Source of the DNA: Caryophanales bacterium UBA4869
GTDB taxonomy: Bacteria > Bacillota_I > Bacilli_A > RFN20 > CAG-288
Assembly (NCBI GenBank): GCA_002399505.1
Contig: DHDT01000073.1
Location: 22,247 to 37,626, forward strand
DNA length: 15,380 nucleotides
Direction of reading: 5' to 3'
Positions 13,944 through 15,380 of the stretch are shown here, piece after piece (position 1 is the stretch's first letter; each line of letters opens with the position of its first letter). Below the pieces are notes generated by a model. The model saw nothing but the letters and a program-made list of their open reading frames with translations, was not told the origin of the DNA and ran no database searches. The translations under genes and the position numbers were made by a program.

Positions 13944-14853
13944 GGTCGTGAACGCCGTTGTTGAAATCAGAACTGCTCATTCTCTTTTTGCCTGGACGCT
14001 GTAATTCCAATAATCTCACCTGACCTTTGGAAAGCTGAAGCACGATATCTTTTTTGTGGGCGACTAAAACCTGCCCGATTCTTCCGGTTACGAAATCATT
14101 TAGCTTTTCGGCTTTGTAGATCTTGAGAATTTCATTCTTGTATAAAAGATAACCGCCAGGAGTCAGAGACAGAGAACGCACCTGATTGACAAAGGAATCA
14201 GGGTCGGTGTCAAGGGAGAGCTTTTCTTCTTCTTTCTTTATCGAGGGACAGAAAGTCACTTTCGTTTCATCTTGCTTTATTCCGATAAGTTTGTTTTCAA
14301 AGAACAGGGGAAGATTATCGATGCAGAGCTTTAAGGCCAGATCAGACAGTTTGATCGATAAGGACGTGTAATCGTCCTCTCTTTCAATCTTGATTTTATC
14401 TACTGCAAACACATCACCGGCATCCATAGAGTGGACCATCTCCATAAAACTGACACCTGTTTCCTCATCACCGTTTCTCAGGGCATATTGGATTGGAGCA
14501 GCACCTCGGTATTTAGGTAGAAGCGAAGCGTGAAGGTTCATCGGTCGATAAGCGGGTATTTTTAATATTTCATCCGATATCAGCTGACCATAGGCAAAAG
14601 TCAGAAGAAGATCAGGCTTTTTATCGATGATGAACTGAAAGTCTTTATTGAGTCTATGAGGCTTATGAACTGGAATGTTAAGCATTTCTGCTTCTTTTGC
14701 AACCGGTGAAGCCTCAACTAGATTGTTTCGACCGCGAACCTTGTCTTCTTTGGTCACGACCCCGACGATGTTGAAACCATTGTCATAGAGGCCTTTTAAC
14801 AGACGCGCTGATATTTCAGGTGTTCCTAAGAATATGATTCTTTTTTTATCCAT
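13921..14853 (-). CDS. fmt: Methionyl-tRNA formyltransferase
   Basis: Fmt transfers a formyl group from 10-formyl-tetrahydrofolate to initiator Met-tRNA. The catalytic residues N106, H108 and D144 fall at the same numbers as in E. coli. They lie in MNLHASLLPKYRGAAPI and SMDAGDV. The N-terminus IIFLGTPEISARLL matches the family, and the C-terminal OB-like domain appears as VRSLSLTPGGYLLYKNE. At 310 residues it is of normal length. AGAGGTG lies about 6 bases before the ATG. No def, priA or rsmB homologue adjoins it in the window, although those are common neighbours. It converges on and overlaps the flavin-reductase-like gene by 23 bases. Confidence 0.96.
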   Translation of the reverse strand: MDKKRIIFLGTPEISARLLKGLYDNGFNIVGVVTKEDKVRGRNNLVEASPVAKEAEMLNIPVHKPHRLNKDFQFIIDKKPDLLLTFAYGQLISDEILKIPAYRPMNLHASLLPKYRGAAPIQYALRNGDEETGVSFMEMVHSMDAGDVFAVDKIKIEREDDYTSLSIKLSDLALKLCIDNLPLFFENKLIGIKQDETKVTFCPSIKKEEEKLSLDTDPDSFVNQVRSLSLTPGGYLLYKNEILKIYKAEKLNDFVTGRIGQVLVAHKKDIVLQLSKGQVRLLELQRPGKKRMSSSDFNNGVHDLTSNDLK

Positions 14854-14894
14854 TGTTTCACCTCTTTCTTCCTATTTTTACCTATAAATATGGT

Positions 14895-14923
14895 ATCATA
14901 ATTTTGCTCAGGGATTTAGTTAA
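14895..14923 (-). promoter_or_regulatory. Candidate sigma-A promoter for fmt
   Basis: On the minus strand, TTAACT (14918-14923) and TATGAT (14895-14900) are separated by 17 bases. This would place the transcription start near 14888, about 35 bases before the fmt ATG. The -35 match is only moderate. The element abuts the start codon of the divergent membrane protein gene. I could not identify a matching plus-strand promoter for that gene in the 70-base interval. Confidence 0.35.
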
Positions 14924-15380
14924 ATGAACAACATATTTTTTGCTGATGACATCATCGGTCTTACTGGTAGTTCTTTCTTTTTATCGTATCTTTTTCTCTT
15001 TCTTTTCGGTTCGATGTTAGGTTATGGCATCGAAGTTTTGTTCAGACGTGTCTTTTCCGCTCATAAATGGGTGAATCCCGGTTTTATGAAAGGACCTTGG
15101 CTCCCTCTTTATGGTTTTGGTCTTATTCTCATGTTTACTTTCTGTTGGATCCTGATAGTCTTTCTTCCTGAAGATTTTGTTTTTTATAATCCTCAGGGAA
15201 ATCTATTCGGGACCGATAGGCCTGTATCCGGACCAACTGCCTTTGACTTGATTCCTATTACCATCATGTGGCTTTCTCTGATCGCCTTGGAATTTTTGGC
15301 CGGTCTGATATTTGTCCGCGGTTTTAAAGTTCGCTTATGGGATTACCGCAACATGAAAGGCAACATACTGGGAATAATCT
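14924..15380 (+). CDS. Putative ABC transporter permease-like membrane protein (PF06541, CmpB-type), 3' end outside window
   Basis: The reading frame is open from the ATG at 14924 to the window edge, giving 152 residues so far. Hydrophobic segments lie at about residues 17-37, 60-81 and 108-131, and no secretion-type cleavage site is evident. The pattern GYGIEVLFRR, then VNPGFMKGPWLPLYGFG (residues 50-66) and RLWDYRNMKGNILG near the end, is what I recall for PF06541, named as a putative ABC-transporter type IV family. Its actual function is not well established, so a transport role is a family label rather than a demonstrated activity. A weak AGGGA lies 9 bases before the ATG. Codons here favour T-ending Phe and Leu, unlike the ribosomal genes. 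It is divergent from fmt. Confidence 0.75.
   Translation, partial: MNNIFFADDIIGLTGSSFFLSYLFLFLFGSMLGYGIEVLFRRVFSAHKWVNPGFMKGPWLPLYGFGLILMFTFCWILIVFLPEDFVFYNPQGNLFGTDRPVSGPTAFDLIPITIMWLSLIALEFLAGLIFVRGFKVRLWDYRNMKGNILGII

Noticed and set aside
1..15380. CRISPR array, insertion sequence, tRNA or rRNA gene, phage or defence island
   Set aside because: I saw no regularly spaced repeats, transposase or integrase motifs, tRNA-like cloverleaf or rRNA sequence anywhere in the window.

Overview
The window holds most of a bacterial S10-spc-alpha ribosomal supercluster, followed by a short accessory block. The organism looks like a member of the Bacillota (Firmicutes), probably a gut-type lineage near the Erysipelotrichia or Mollicutes border. 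The evidence is the Firmicute order secY-adk-map-infA-rpmJ-rpsM-rpsK-rpoA-rplQ, strong AAAGGAGG-type ribosome binding sites, a zinc-type S14, and a four-cysteine zinc adenylate kinase. A PF06541-type membrane gene of a kind common in Firmicutes adds support. TGA is used as a stop (rplP, adk, map) and Trp is encoded by TGG, so the standard bacterial code applies, not the Mycoplasma code 4. The genus cannot be fixed from sequence reading alone.

Positions 1-10269 carry 21 same-strand genes with gaps of about 25 bases or less, often with ATGA or TAATG stop-start overlaps: rplP (3' end only), rpmC, rpsQ, rplN, rplX, rplE, rpsN, rpsH, rplF, rplR, rpsE, rplO, secY, adk, map, infA, rpmJ, rpsM, rpsK, rpoA and rplQ. 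I see no internal terminator or convincing internal promoter. The block supplies ribosomal proteins, the translocon channel, the RNA polymerase alpha subunit, IF-1, methionine aminopeptidase and adenylate kinase. It ends at two tandem hairpins (10279-10340) that also serve the convergent neighbour.

Positions 10359-13326 carry a minus-strand three-gene unit transcribed in the order ybaK-type deacylase, YdhF-type aldo-keto reductase, GH13 alpha-glucosidase. A divergent plus-strand flavin-reductase-like gene (13413-13943) overlaps the 3' end of a minus-strand fmt (13921-14853) by 23 bases. A PF06541-type membrane protein gene starts at 14924 and runs off the window.

I did not find a new system such as a defence island, mobile element, CRISPR array or novel RNA. 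The unusual points are modifications of core machinery. rpmD (L30) is missing from its normal slot. S5 has an Arg/Gly-rich N-terminal tail, and L5, S11, L15 and L17 have extra terminal sequence. SecY lacks most of the basic residues usually present on its ribosome- and SecA-facing loops and C-tail. These could reflect a lineage-specific change at the ribosome surface and translocon interface, but that link is inference.
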